Assembly (NCBI RefSeq): GCF_030580655.1
Contig: NZ_JAUQTB010000001.1
Span: 434,001 to 498,000, forward strand
Direction of reading: 5' to 3'
Length of the DNA stretch: 64,000 nucleotides
From: Paenibacillus lacisoli
GTDB lineage: Bacteria; Bacillota; Bacilli; Paenibacillales; Paenibacillaceae
Below are positions 8,258 to 16,507 of the stretch, one piece after another. The position numbers and the translations under genes were made by a program. A model generated the notes under the pieces. It did no database searches, was not told the DNA's origin, and worked only from the letters and a program-made list of their open reading frames with translations. How positions within the stretch are numbered: the stretch's first letter is position 1; each line of letters opens with the position of its first letter.

Positions 8258-10231
8258 TTACACAGCCTCCGGCTCGCCCAGCTCCACACCTTCAGGCAGC
8301 ACCTTCAGCACATGCTCCAGCACCCCCTCCTGGCTGAACAGCTGTCCATCCAGAATGGCTACCAGCCCGGCATCCGAACGGGTCCGGATCAGGCGGCCGA
8401 TGCCCTGGCGCAGACGCAGCAGCATATACGGCAGGTCGATGTCGGCAAAAGCATCCTGCGCCGCCTTCCGCTTCGCCGCATACACCGGATCCTGCGGCGG
8501 ATACGGCAGCGACCAGATCAGCACGCGGCTCAAGGACAGTCCCGGCACATCAAGGCCTTCCCACAGGTTGACCGCGCACAGCACACTCTTCGCGTCGCCC
8601 TGGAACGACTGGATCAGGTCGCTGATCTCGCGGTCTCCTTCGTACAGGAACGGGATACCCTCCAGGCGCGCCTGCAGCTGCGCATCTCCGGCTACGTTCT
8701 GCTTGAACTCGCGCAGCTCCTGCATCGTGCGGAACAGCACCAGCGTGCTGCCGCCGTTCTGCGCGATCAGGTCGACGGCCGCGGCCGTCTTGCCGGCAAA
8801 GGAGAGTTCGCTGCCGCGTCCATAGGCAATCATCTTCATTTTCTCCGCATAATCATACGGTGATGCTACCGAGAAGGACAGATAGTCCTCCACGCCCAGG
8901 CTGTCGGCTACATACTGGAACGAACTCTCTACAGACAGAGTCGCTGAAGAGAAGACGATCGGCATACGGGCTGAGAACACGCGCTCCGCGAGCACTTCCT
9001 TGACCGTCTGCGGCATGACGGACAGAGTCAGCCCATCTGCTCCGTGCTCCGCCCAACAGATGAACGACTGCGACTGACGGAACAGCGCCAAGGCCTTCTG
9101 GATCATCTCCAGATGCTCTTCTACGATCCGCAGCTGGTACGCGTCCAGCGTGTAGAGCTCGCTCTCGAAGACCAGTTCTTCCTCCACAGCGTCGAGGATC
9201 GAACTGAAGCGGCGGATGCTGTCCAGCAGCTTCTCGTCCATCACGATGGCTTTCCGCTCCGAGCCCGGAATCTCATGGGTCCGGTCCTCCAGCAGCTGGA
9301 ACATGCCCTCACTCTGCATAATCGCGTCCTCGATACGCAGGGCCAGCGACTCGCGCACCTCTCCCTGCAGCAGACGGGTGATCAGCTCTTCGAAGACAGC
9401 ATGCTTCAGCTTGTAGCTGAGCGCATTTTGCGCCGCCTCTTCCAACAGATGCCCTTCATCGAAGACGACCGAGCTGTGCTCCGGCAGGAGCGGCAGCTGG
9501 CCTTCCCGTTTGCGTCCCTCATAGGTCCACACATGCTCCATGTAGTAGTCATGCGAACAGATGATGAGGTCAGCCGACTTGCGGTAATGGTCACGCGACA
9601 GCGTAAGTCCGCAGCGGTGACGCCGGTCACAGACGAAGCAGTCCTGGAAATGATCCCAGTTAATCTTGCTCCACTGCGCATCGTTCAGATGCGGATACTG
9701 CTTCCGGTCCCCGTAGGGATGGAATGACTGCATTGTATCGGTAAAATGGACAAAGTCCGGCAGTCCGTCATTGACCTCTTCGAACAGCGGCGCATCCTCA
9801 TCCTTGAAGCGGATATCCGCCAGCTTGTTCAGGCACAGGTACTGATCCTGCGACTTGCCGAGCCGGGCATCAATCACCAGGCCCAGATGCTGCGCCAGCT
9901 TCGCGATATCTCCCTCCGGCTTGACCAGCTGCTCGATCAGCGACTCGTCCGCACAGGCGATAATCGCCGGCTTGCGCGTGTAACGTGCATAGCAGACGGC
10001 ATAGAGCAGATACACCAGTGTTTTCCCTGTTCCTACGCCGGCCTCGGCAAAAATCGTCTTCTTCTCTGCAAACGCACGCTCCAGCTGGAAAGCCATGAAG
10101 ATCTGCTCGTCCCGCACTTCGAAGCCCGCTTCCGGCAAAATATCATAAAACACGTCCGCTACCCAGTCACTGACCTGCTGAATGAACGGTTCTTTGTGGT
10201 TATATTCAAAAGGATATTGATTGACTGCCAC
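8258..10231 (-). CDS. dinG: DinG/XPD-type ATP-dependent DNA helicase
   Basis: A 657-residue superfamily 2 helicase of the DinG/YoaA/XPD group. Walker A is EAGVGTGKTL (about 63-72), the DEAH-type box is FDEGHLLEEA, and motif VI is near the C-terminus in RQGIGRLIRT. Between motifs Ia and II lie cysteines in YLC, CFVC and HRC, positioned as the four ligands of the XPD-type 4Fe-4S cluster. These enzymes unwind DNA 5' to 3' and act on replication blocks and R-loops. There is no N-terminal exonuclease domain, unlike the larger Bacillus DinG. I place the start at GTG 10231, twelve bases after GGAGG; a frame to ATG 10282 exists without such a site. The symbol denotes the family, not proven orthology. 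Confidence 0.85.
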   Translation of the reverse strand: MAVNQYPFEYNHKEPFIQQVSDWVADVFYDILPEAGFEVRDEQIFMAFQLERAFAEKKTIFAEAGVGTGKTLVYLLYAVCYARYTRKPAIIACADESLIEQLVKPEGDIAKLAQHLGLVIDARLGKSQDQYLCLNKLADIRFKDEDAPLFEEVNDGLPDFVHFTDTMQSFHPYGDRKQYPHLNDAQWSKINWDHFQDCFVCDRRHRCGLTLSRDHYRKSADLIICSHDYYMEHVWTYEGRKREGQLPLLPEHSSVVFDEGHLLEEAAQNALSYKLKHAVFEELITRLLQGEVRESLALRIEDAIMQSEGMFQLLEDRTHEIPGSERKAIVMDEKLLDSIRRFSSILDAVEEELVFESELYTLDAYQLRIVEEHLEMIQKALALFRQSQSFICWAEHGADGLTLSVMPQTVKEVLAERVFSARMPIVFSSATLSVESSFQYVADSLGVEDYLSFSVASPYDYAEKMKMIAYGRGSELSFAGKTAAAVDLIAQNGGSTLVLFRTMQELREFKQNVAGDAQLQARLEGIPFLYEGDREISDLIQSFQGDAKSVLCAVNLWEGLDVPGLSLSRVLIWSLPYPPQDPVYAAKRKAAQDAFADIDLPYMLLRLRQGIGRLIRTRSDAGLVAILDGQLFSQEGVLEHVLKVLPEGVELGEPEAV

Positions 10232-10280
10232 GTTCTCACCGCGCCTCCATCTATATAAACTCCCTATATATGCAAACCTC

Positions 10281-10298
10281 AATAGTCAAAAGACTATT
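10281..10298 (-). promoter_or_regulatory. Inverted repeat overlapping a TTGACT element upstream of the helicase
   Basis: AATAGTC and GACTATT flank an AAAA spacer. On the minus strand the right arm contains TTGACT, a good -35 element, followed about 15 bases on by TATAGG. The arrangement could be an operator over the helicase promoter, but the spacing is suboptimal and no known regulator site is matched. Confidence 0.3.
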
Positions 10299-10372
10299 AT
10301 CTCATATCTATAGGAATCCTACAAGAAGAGTTTACAGGTCGCAGAAAGAAGAGGGTGAATCTGACCGCGCAC

Positions 10373-11368
10373 TTAGTACAGCAGCCTCTTTATTGCCTGC
10401 ATGACTGTTTGCGGCCGGTCGATCTGGATCGAATGCCGGCTGTCTTCCACGAGCCACTGCTCGGTCCGGTCCGTCAGTTCCAGCAGCGCGTGCTGGTCTT
10501 CCTTCCACTCTTCGCTTTGCAGCCCGGCCGTCAGGACCATAACCGGCAGCTCGCGCGGCAGAGGCTGGGCCTGCTGCAGCTGCAGCGCGCTTGCTTCCGC
10601 ACATAGCTGCTCCCAATACGCTTGTTTGTAGGCTTTATTCTGATACCCCAGCCAGCGGGACATGCAGCCAGCCTCATCAGGCAGTCTTCGCGAACCGACC
10701 GGACGCTTCAGCAGGCGGGGCAGCATCACTGGGGAGCAGAGATAACCCATCCTGAGCTGCTGTCTGTGCCGGTTCACCTGTCGGCGGCGCGTCATACTCA
10801 TACCGGTCGGCAGCAGACGCTGCTCATGGGTTGCATCCACCAGCACAAGTCCCAGTACATCATCCGGATACAGGCTGGCAAAGAGCCGCATCATCATGCC
10901 GCCATAGGAATGGCCCACCAGAAGATACGGCGGCCGCAGCTTCAGCTTCTGGAGCAGCACCCGCAGATCCTTGACCGCTTGTCTGCATGTCGGGGCTTCC
11001 CTGCCGGGATCGCTCCAGCCGAAGCCTGCCCGGTCATAGGATAGAACAGCGGCATGCCGGGACAGCTCCGGCTGAACAAAGGTCCAGTCGAGAGAACACC
11101 CGCCCATACCCGATTCAAGAATGACGGTCACCCTGCCTTCACCGCTGAGATGTGCATGCAGCTGGCGTCCCCCAATATTAACCATCTGTCCCTTGGGAAG
11201 GTAGGAGCTGTTTCTCCATACAGATACAATATGCTGAGTCAGAGTAAGCGGACAACCGAGAATGGAGATACCTGTGCGAAGCAGCGTTTCTATAATCGGT
11301 ATCCCTGTTAATCCGGGCTGCGGGTCTCCGGTTGATCCTGCTTTGGAGATCATAGGTAACAACGGCAC
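10373..11368 (-). CDS. Alpha/beta hydrolase
   Basis: A 331-residue alpha/beta-hydrolase-fold protein. The oxyanion region is the ESGMGG segment, the nucleophile elbow is GHSYGG (Ser near residue 160), the likely acid Asp is in LVLVDATHE or later, and the catalytic His is in EDSRHSIQ near the C-terminus. The first 60 residues contain a hydrophobic segment that may anchor the protein or belong to a lid. Family members are esterases, lipases or haloperoxidase-like enzymes; the substrate cannot be predicted. The start at GTG 11368 follows AAGGAGGG by eight bases. It is followed by the helicase gene in the same direction, 141 bp away. Confidence 0.8.
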   Translation of the reverse strand: MPLLPMISKAGSTGDPQPGLTGIPIIETLLRTGISILGCPLTLTQHIVSVWRNSSYLPKGQMVNIGGRQLHAHLSGEGRVTVILESGMGGCSLDWTFVQPELSRHAAVLSYDRAGFGWSDPGREAPTCRQAVKDLRVLLQKLKLRPPYLLVGHSYGGMMMRLFASLYPDDVLGLVLVDATHEQRLLPTGMSMTRRRQVNRHRQQLRMGYLCSPVMLPRLLKRPVGSRRLPDEAGCMSRWLGYQNKAYKQAYWEQLCAEASALQLQQAQPLPRELPVMVLTAGLQSEEWKEDQHALLELTDRTEQWLVEDSRHSIQIDRPQTVMQAIKRLLY

Positions 11369-11371
11369 GAA

Positions 11372-11670
11372 GAGCACCCTCCTTTTGTACAATCTGGGCT
11401 GTACTCATCATAGCCGTGAATAGCTTTCGCAAAAAGTGAAGTTATTCCTGCCTGTTTTTCCTGTTTTGTATCCCTAAGAGGGTTGCTGCTCAGCCAGACC
11501 TATATACGCACGCCGCTGCGCTCCGTTAATGCTGTATAAGACCTTTGTTTTAATGAAAAGCTGATATTGTCGTAATGCCGCATTCCTGTTAAGCCCACAT
11601 TTCCCCTCTTGCACAAGGAACATATGTTCGGTATATAATGAGGTATCAGCCACATGGAGGTCAGAACGCC
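11372..11670. other. Divergent intergenic region with SOS promoter
   Basis: About 300 bases between the hydrolase (minus) and the SOS-controlled gene (plus). The only firm elements are the LexA/DinR box and promoter at its right end, listed separately. No other coding signal seen. Confidence 0.5.
11609..11639 (+). promoter_or_regulatory. LexA/DinR (SOS) box within a promoter
   Basis: GAACATATGTTC (11618-11629), followed by G, matches the Firmicute DinR/LexA consensus CGAACRNRYGTTCG except for the first base of the full palindrome. It lies between a -35 element TTGCAC (11609-11614) and a -10 region TATATA/TATAAT (11632-11639), so bound LexA would block RNA polymerase. This is strong evidence that the 11671 gene is induced by DNA damage. 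Confidence 0.9.
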
Positions 11671-12042
11671 ATGCATTCATCTCCCCTGCAAACCGAAGAA
11701 GAACTGCTGCTCGTCAAGGAAGCCGCCATTCTTCCCTATATGTTTGATGTACTGGAACGGGATATCGCTATGCTGCGCCAGGCTGCGCTGAAGCTTCCCG
11801 AACCCTATATCGCACGCCTGCAGGCAGCCCAGAACCGGGTGTTGGAACGTCAGCTTCAGCTGAAGCAGCTGTTCCGGCAGGGGGATATCCGGATCATTGA
11901 AGCAAGGAGAACCGAGTTCTCTCTGCAGGTGGAGTATAAGTGCCGGGGGTATACCCACCGGATGGAGCTGCTGTGGGAGATTGTACGTGCAGACATTGAA
12001 ATCCGCCTTGCGGATGAATTACATATTGATCTCAATCGTTAA
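11671..12042 (+). CDS. SOS-controlled protein of unknown function
   Basis: A 123-residue soluble protein with no family that I recognise. Residues about 10-80 look mostly helical and amphipathic with many Leu/Gln/Arg, and about 80-115 look like two beta strands (SLQVEYKC and MELLWEIVRADIEIRL). ATG 11671 is chosen because GGAGGT stands nine bases before it; the frame is open to 11638. Its promoter carries a near-perfect LexA box, and the Y-family polymerase with a second LexA box follows 180 bp downstream on the same strand. A role in the DNA-damage response, perhaps with the polymerase, is inferred from context only. Confidence 0.75.
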   Translation: MHSSPLQTEEELLLVKEAAILPYMFDVLERDIAMLRQAALKLPEPYIARLQAAQNRVLERQLQLKQLFRQGDIRIIEARRTEFSLQVEYKCRGYTHRMELLWEIVRADIEIRLADELHIDLNR

Positions 12043-12056
12043 CATATTTCATTACA

Positions 12057-12090
12057 TAGCACTCTACACAGAATAGCACTCTACACAGAA
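12057..12090 (+). repeat. Tandem 17-bp duplication
   Basis: The 17 bases TAGCACTCTACACAGAA occur twice back to back (12057-12073 and 12074-12090) without a mismatch, just after the SOS-controlled gene. It looks like a recent slippage duplication in non-coding DNA. Confidence 0.85.
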
Positions 12091-12131
12091 CGGTCTCCTG
12101 CATCTGCAGTATCAGCATTTACCAGTGATTA

Positions 12132-12145
12132 AGAACAAATGTTCG
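12132..12145 (+). promoter_or_regulatory. LexA/DinR (SOS) box upstream of the Y-family polymerase
   Basis: AGAACAAATGTTCG matches the DinR/LexA consensus, with GAAC and GTTC half-sites separated by four bases. A TATACT (12149-12154) immediately downstream is the likely -10 element, so the operator would overlap the promoter. It lies 77-90 bases before the polymerase start. Confidence 0.85.
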
Positions 12146-12221
12146 GCGTATACTTATAGTAACACAGAAGAATACCGGCATTGCAGCTGCTGTTCTTCAC
12201 CTACGGAATTGAGGAATACTT

Positions 12222-13493
12222 ATGCCGAATGCAAACAAAAGGGAGCGTGTGATTTTCCTGGCCGACTGTCAGTCCTTCTATGCTTCCATCGAAAAGGCCG
12301 CTCACCCGGCCTATGCCCATAAGCCGCTGGTTGTCTCGGGTGATCCTGCCCGGCGCAGCGGCATCATTCTGGCCGCCTGCCCGCTGGCCAAGGCCAAAGG
12401 CATTACAACCGCCGAAGCGCTGTGGCAGGCGCAGCAGAAATGCCCGGAGGTCATTGTCGTCCGTCCGCGTATGGGGACCTATATTCAGATTTCGCTGCAG
12501 ATCATGAACATTCTGGAGTCCTATTCCGATCTGGTAGAGCCGTTCAGTATCGACGAACAGTTCGTGGATATAACAGCGAGTCTGGCCCACTTCAACTGCA
12601 GTCCGCGGGAGCTCGCAAAGCATATCCAGATGCGTGTACAGAATGAAATAGGAATCTATATCCGTGTGGGGATCGGCCGCAACAAAATTTTGGCCAAGAT
12701 GGCCTGCGACAACTTCGCCAAGAAAAATGGGGACGGCATCTATGAGCTGAACGATGCTACGATGGAAACACTGTGGGCCTGCCCCGTCAAGAGCATGTTC
12801 GGTGTCGGCTCGCGTACTGCACGTCATCTGAACCGGATTGGATTGTATACGATTGGCGATGTTGCTGCCACACCGCTGGGCGATCTGAAGCAGAAGATGA
12901 AGCAATATATGAAGAAAAACTGCGATATCTGGAGCGAGGTGCTGTGGCGTACAGCCAAGGGATGGGATGATTCGCCTGTCACCCCGGACGCCTTCGACGG
13001 ACAAAAGGGAATCGGACGCCAGACCACCCTGCCGGTCGACTTTCACAGCCGGGAAGAGATCGACGTCGTCCTGCGCGAGCTGTCGATGATGATCTGCAGC
13101 CGGGCCCGCGCCAAGGGGTACATGGGGACGGTCGTCAGTGCCGGTGCACAGGGGGCAGACTTCGACCGCCCTGTCGGCTTCTCCCGGCAGCTCAAGCTGG
13201 AGGAGCCTTCCCATATCTCCCGGGAAATCTACGCGGCGGCCCGCAAGCTGTTCGATACTCACTGGGGCGGCCATGCGGTCCGCAAAATCTGGGTCTCCCT
13301 GGATGGGCTGCAGAGCGATGCAGTCCACCAGCTCTCCCTGTTCGGGGAACGGGAGAAGCAGATGCAGCTGGAGCACACAATGGATGAGATCCAGGATGCT
13401 TTTGGCCGGGAAGCGATCTTCTTCGGTTCTTCCCTTACCCATTCCAGCCAGCTGCGGCTGATGAACACCAAGATAGGAGGACATTACAAATGA
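12222..13493 (+). CDS. Y-family translesion DNA polymerase (UvrX/YqjW type)
   Basis: A 423-residue polymerase of the UmuC/DinB superfamily. The palm motif I is FLADCQSFYASIEKA (catalytic Asp about 14), and motif III is PFSIDEQFVDIT, with adjacent Asp-Glu as catalytic acids. A helix-hairpin-helix region (GVGSRTARHLNRIGL) and a little-finger domain follow. QLSLF near residue 369 is a canonical beta-clamp-binding pentapeptide. It extends damaged DNA at the cost of accuracy. The LexA box upstream and the ATGA overlap with the YolD-like gene downstream are the layout of SOS mutagenesis operons in Bacillales. Start at ATG 12222, with TGAGGAA six to seven bases before it. Confidence 0.93.
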   Translation: MPNANKRERVIFLADCQSFYASIEKAAHPAYAHKPLVVSGDPARRSGIILAACPLAKAKGITTAEALWQAQQKCPEVIVVRPRMGTYIQISLQIMNILESYSDLVEPFSIDEQFVDITASLAHFNCSPRELAKHIQMRVQNEIGIYIRVGIGRNKILAKMACDNFAKKNGDGIYELNDATMETLWACPVKSMFGVGSRTARHLNRIGLYTIGDVAATPLGDLKQKMKQYMKKNCDIWSEVLWRTAKGWDDSPVTPDAFDGQKGIGRQTTLPVDFHSREEIDVVLRELSMMICSRARAKGYMGTVVSAGAQGADFDRPVGFSRQLKLEEPSHISREIYAAARKLFDTHWGGHAVRKIWVSLDGLQSDAVHQLSLFGEREKQMQLEHTMDEIQDAFGREAIFFGSSLTHSSQLRLMNTKIGGHYK

Positions 13494-13813
13494 AAAAGCT
13501 GACAGGTAACGGTCTGTGGGAATCCAGCCGGATGATGCTGTTCGAGCACCGGGATGCCCTGCTGAACAAGAAAGCGGAGCGGCAGCACAAAGCCCATCCA
13601 GTCCTGGATGAGCAGCATGCAAATATGATTGCGGAGCAGATCAGTGAAGCATACCGGGAGCAGCACCCCGTGCAGCTGCGCATCTACGGAGAATACGAGG
13701 ATTCCGTGATTAGCGGTATTGTGACCAAGGTGAATCCCTGGGAACTTAAGGTGCAGATAGACGGCCATTGGGTGCCTCTGGCTGACATTCTGGAGATCAG
13801 CTTGGATATGTAA
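13490..13813 (+). CDS. YolD-like family protein
   Basis: A 107-residue protein of the YolD-like family. The N-terminus (GNGLWESSRMMLFEHRDALL) is the typical family start, and the C-terminal half (IYGEYEDSVISGIVTKVNPWELKVQI) has the conserved beta-strand pattern ending in a hydrophobic ILEI. YolD-like genes almost always sit next to UmuC/UvrX-type polymerases and are thought to be functional partners replacing UmuD, though the mechanism is not established. Its ATG overlaps the polymerase stop (ATGA), so the two are translationally coupled and share SOS control. Confidence 0.9.
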   Translation: MKKLTGNGLWESSRMMLFEHRDALLNKKAERQHKAHPVLDEQHANMIAEQISEAYREQHPVQLRIYGEYEDSVISGIVTKVNPWELKVQIDGHWVPLADILEISLDM

Positions 13814-13878
13814 CAAAAGCCGCTTGGAACGGTCGATCCCCTCTGCCATGCATTTAGCCTGCAGCATGATTTGAAGAA

Positions 13879-14340
13879 TTATTCTGCGAAGGTGTCCTCT
13901 TCCCTAGGAGTGGATGGAGCCAGCCTCCATAGACAGAGGATAATCAGTATGAAAGCCGTCAGCGCCATCACCGGAATCGTAATGAAGCCGAACCAGCTCA
14001 CATAATTGACCGTGCATGGCGTTGGCCCACAGGCCGCGGACAGGGAGTTATCCCAATACTGATGGAAATGCTGATACAGAATATGATACAGCGAGATGGC
14101 ACCCCCAACTGCCGCTAGCGGTAATACATAGCGGGCTATGCCCGCATCTCTGCGGAAGCAGGCGATCCCGAGCATAATCGTGAGCGGATACATAAAAATG
14201 CGCTGGAACCAGCAAAGATCACAAGGCGTGTACCCCTTAATCTCGCTAAAATATAAACTCCCCATGGTCGCAACCATGGATACCGCCCAGGCGGCAAACA
14301 GCCGATACTCATTCCGGCGTACGGCATCCCCAGCCCCCAT
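13879..14340 (-). CDS. bdbC: Disulfide-forming thiol oxidoreductase BdbC (DsbB family)
   Basis: A 153-residue integral membrane protein with four predicted helices. The first redox pair is CDLC (about 40-43, in TPCDLCWFQR, the DsbB signature) and the second is the pair in AACGPTPC before the third extracellular loop end. BdbC reoxidises an extracellular thioredoxin-like partner (BdbD) and passes electrons to quinones. The usual bdbD gene is not adjacent here; neighbours are the SOS cassette and the amidase, both in the opposite orientation. GGAGG or similar precedes ATG 14340 (GAGGGGC). Confidence 0.9.
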   Translation of the reverse strand: MGAGDAVRRNEYRLFAAWAVSMVATMGSLYFSEIKGYTPCDLCWFQRIFMYPLTIMLGIACFRRDAGIARYVLPLAAVGGAISLYHILYQHFHQYWDNSLSAACGPTPCTVNYVSWFGFITIPVMALTAFILIILCLWRLAPSTPREEDTFAE

Positions 14341-14587
14341 GATGCCCCTCCTTTACAAACCCGAATTTACACTTCAACTTCATCATAATGGAACAAGCCC
14401 CTTCTGCCATGACTCTAACGAGCTATTTTTCGTCTACGTGTCCACTATTTCCATGAGCGAACCGATAAAAGAATATAAACGCCAATTTTTTTAACGTTTT
14501 GGAATAAAATTCTACAACTTTTATGAGATAATGGACGTCAGTTAGAGTATGAAGACAGGTAGATCATAATGGAGGATGGGTGGACAC

Positions 14588-16009
14588 ATGAAGAAATACG
14601 GTTTTTTGCTGCTGCTTGCGCTGATGCTGTGGCTCGTTCCCATGCATGGACAGGCAGCCGCTGCTTCCAATGCAGTGTATCTGGATGGCAAGGCGCTGAG
14701 TGTACCCGCGGGTGTGAAGATCGAGCTTGTACAAAATAATGTGATGATTCCCCTCCGGGTCGTCGCCGAAGGGCTCGGCAGCACGGTAGGCTGGGATCAA
14801 AAATCGGGTACAGTTACTATTCAGAATGACGCCAGTACGATTGAACTCGTTGTTAACAATAACAATGCCGTGGTGAACGGCAGCAAGGTCAAGCTGGCGG
14901 CCCCCCCACTGCTGCGCGGAGGCACATCCGTCGTGCCGCTGCGCTTCGTCAGTGAACAGATGGGGCTGAAGGTGAGCTGGGATAACAAGGCCAAATCCGC
15001 CTATCTCACCAGCCCTGTCCCCGCAGAGGATCAAGCTCCGCAGCCGGCACAACCGACACCGGTAACAGGCGGTGGATCAGCACCCTCTGCGGCACCAGCA
15101 ACAGTCAATTCCATCAGCTTCGCGGACGGCCGTCTGCTGATTGCCGCTTCGGGAGCCGTGAACCCGAGTATTTCAACTCTGACCGGACCGGACAGGCTCG
15201 TTGTAGATCTGCCCAATACAGCCTTCTCCAGCCAGTTTGGCCTTGGACAGCCGCTGGATCAGAAGCAGAGCGGTCAGCAGGACGCGATCGGATCTGCCGA
15301 TGTCTCGCGTATCCGCTATTCATTATTCAATAACAATCCTTCGACAATAAGAGTCGTGCTGGATCTGAATGCGCCGAAGAGCTATACCCTTTCTCAGGAC
15401 AGCAGCGGGTTGATTACGGTCACACTCACCGATCCGGGAACCGGTCCAACTCCTCCGGTAGGCGCGGGCGGCAAGAAAGTCCTGGTCCTGGACGCAGGAC
15501 ATGGATTTAAGGATGTAGGGACGACCGGGATTCTGGGCAACCATGAGAAGGATTTCAACCTCTCTGTGACGCTTAAGGTGGCTGACCTGTTGAAGAGCGA
15601 GACTGGCATTGACCTGGTGCTTACACGCAGCGATGATACCTACCCTACGCTCGCACAGCGGGCTCAGCTGGCGAATGACCTGCATGCCGATGCCTTCATT
15701 TCCATCCATGCCAATTCCGTGCTGGATAAGCCGGATGCCTCCGGCACCGAAACCTATTATTACAACAGCAACGGCAAAGAGCTTGCCACCATCATGCACA
15801 AGCATCTCCTTCAGGCCACTGGCTTCAAGGACCGCAAAGTGAAGACCGAGCGTTACCAGGTGCTTCGCCAATCCAATGGACCGGCCACCCTGCTGGAGGT
15901 AGGATTCCTCTCGAATCTGCAGGAAGACATGATCATGCTGACCGATGACTTCCAGCAGCGGGTCGCCCAAGGTATCGTGGATGGCATCAAGGAATATTTC
16001 AAGCTGTAA
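14588..16009 (+). CDS. N-acetylmuramoyl-L-alanine amidase with stalk and AMIN domains
   Basis: A 473-residue exported cell-wall hydrolase. Layout: signal peptide (1-26, ending QAAA), copper-amine-oxidase-like stalk domain (about 30-140, with MIPLRVVAEGLG and VVPLRFVSEQMG), a Pro/Gln-rich linker, an AMIN-type beta domain (about 170-285), and Amidase_3 (about 295-473). Zn2+ ligands and catalytic residues are seen in DAGHGF, the Glu of NHEKDFNL, ISIHAN and LLEVGFLSN. It cleaves the bond between muramic acid and the stem peptide, probably in cell separation or sporulation. Two nearby ATGs exist; 14588 fits the signal peptide, while 14576 leaves no space after GGAGG. Confidence 0.92.
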   Translation: MKKYGFLLLLALMLWLVPMHGQAAAASNAVYLDGKALSVPAGVKIELVQNNVMIPLRVVAEGLGSTVGWDQKSGTVTIQNDASTIELVVNNNNAVVNGSKVKLAAPPLLRGGTSVVPLRFVSEQMGLKVSWDNKAKSAYLTSPVPAEDQAPQPAQPTPVTGGGSAPSAAPATVNSISFADGRLLIAASGAVNPSISTLTGPDRLVVDLPNTAFSSQFGLGQPLDQKQSGQQDAIGSADVSRIRYSLFNNNPSTIRVVLDLNAPKSYTLSQDSSGLITVTLTDPGTGPTPPVGAGGKKVLVLDAGHGFKDVGTTGILGNHEKDFNLSVTLKVADLLKSETGIDLVLTRSDDTYPTLAQRAQLANDLHADAFISIHANSVLDKPDASGTETYYYNSNGKELATIMHKHLLQATGFKDRKVKTERYQVLRQSNGPATLLEVGFLSNLQEDMIMLTDDFQQRVAQGIVDGIKEYFKL

Positions 16010-16064
16010 TGATTGAGGATTTATTGAGGACTTATTGAATATCATAGGATCAAAATATACAAAC

Positions 16065-16095
16065 AAAAAAGGCTGCCGGAGACCCGGCAGCCTTT
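16065..16095. terminator. Bidirectional terminator between amidase and the recG operon
   Basis: A 12-bp perfect stem (aaaggctgccgg / ccggcagccttt) with a four-base loop, A-run on the left and T-run on the right, placed between convergent genes. Confidence 0.88.
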
Positions 16096-16153
16096 GTTAT
16101 GTCCAGCACGGCCCGGCAGGCCGGCCAGCTCCCCCTGCTCCTGACAGAAGCCA

Positions 16154-16441
16154 TCAGCGGAACATTCCCCACAGCTTCAACAGATGAAACGTGTTGTTAG
16201 GGTCAATCCGCTGGCTGATCACGAATGTAACGATCTGCTGCTCCTGAGCCGGACTCAGCCGTTCATTCAGAATCGTGCAGGCGGATTTCACCAGCCGCTG
16301 GACCTTGCCCGTATTCTGCAGATCCGCTTTCGTCACACCTTCCAGCAGCTTTTTGACACGCTCTTTAGCCGCAGGATTTTTCATTTTAGCCTTAATACGC
16401 TCCACCAGCTCCGGGCTGATGCCGTACTTCTGATAACTCAA
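16154..16441 (-). CDS. Stage VI sporulation protein F-like
   Basis: A 95-residue protein of the SpoVIF-like group found in Paenibacillus. The N-terminal part SYQKYGISPELVERIKAKMKNP and the C-terminal part with RLSPAQEQQIVTFVI followed by IDPNNTFHLLKLW are the recognisable pieces. In B. subtilis SpoVIF is a coat-assembly factor; here only weak similarity supports that function. I place the start at TTG 16441, five bases after AGGTGA; a longer TTG frame to 16480 exists. It follows recG with 66 bp and ends before the shared terminator, so it is probably the last gene of the fakA-degV-recG unit. Confidence 0.7.
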   Translation of the reverse strand: MSYQKYGISPELVERIKAKMKNPAAKERVKKLLEGVTKADLQNTGKVQRLVKSACTILNERLSPAQEQQIVTFVISQRIDPNNTFHLLKLWGMFR

Positions 16442-16507
16442 GCCGATCACCTCTCCCGTCAAAATTGCAGTCTTACCCAATATATGACGGAAGCCGGTCC
16501 AATGTGC

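Noticed and set aside
12201-13622. A 473-codon open frame on the minus strand across the Y-family polymerase gene
   Set aside because: It mirrors the polymerase in composition, gives Cys/Leu/His-rich nonsense with no motif, and has no ribosome-binding site. It is a shadow of the real plus-strand gene.
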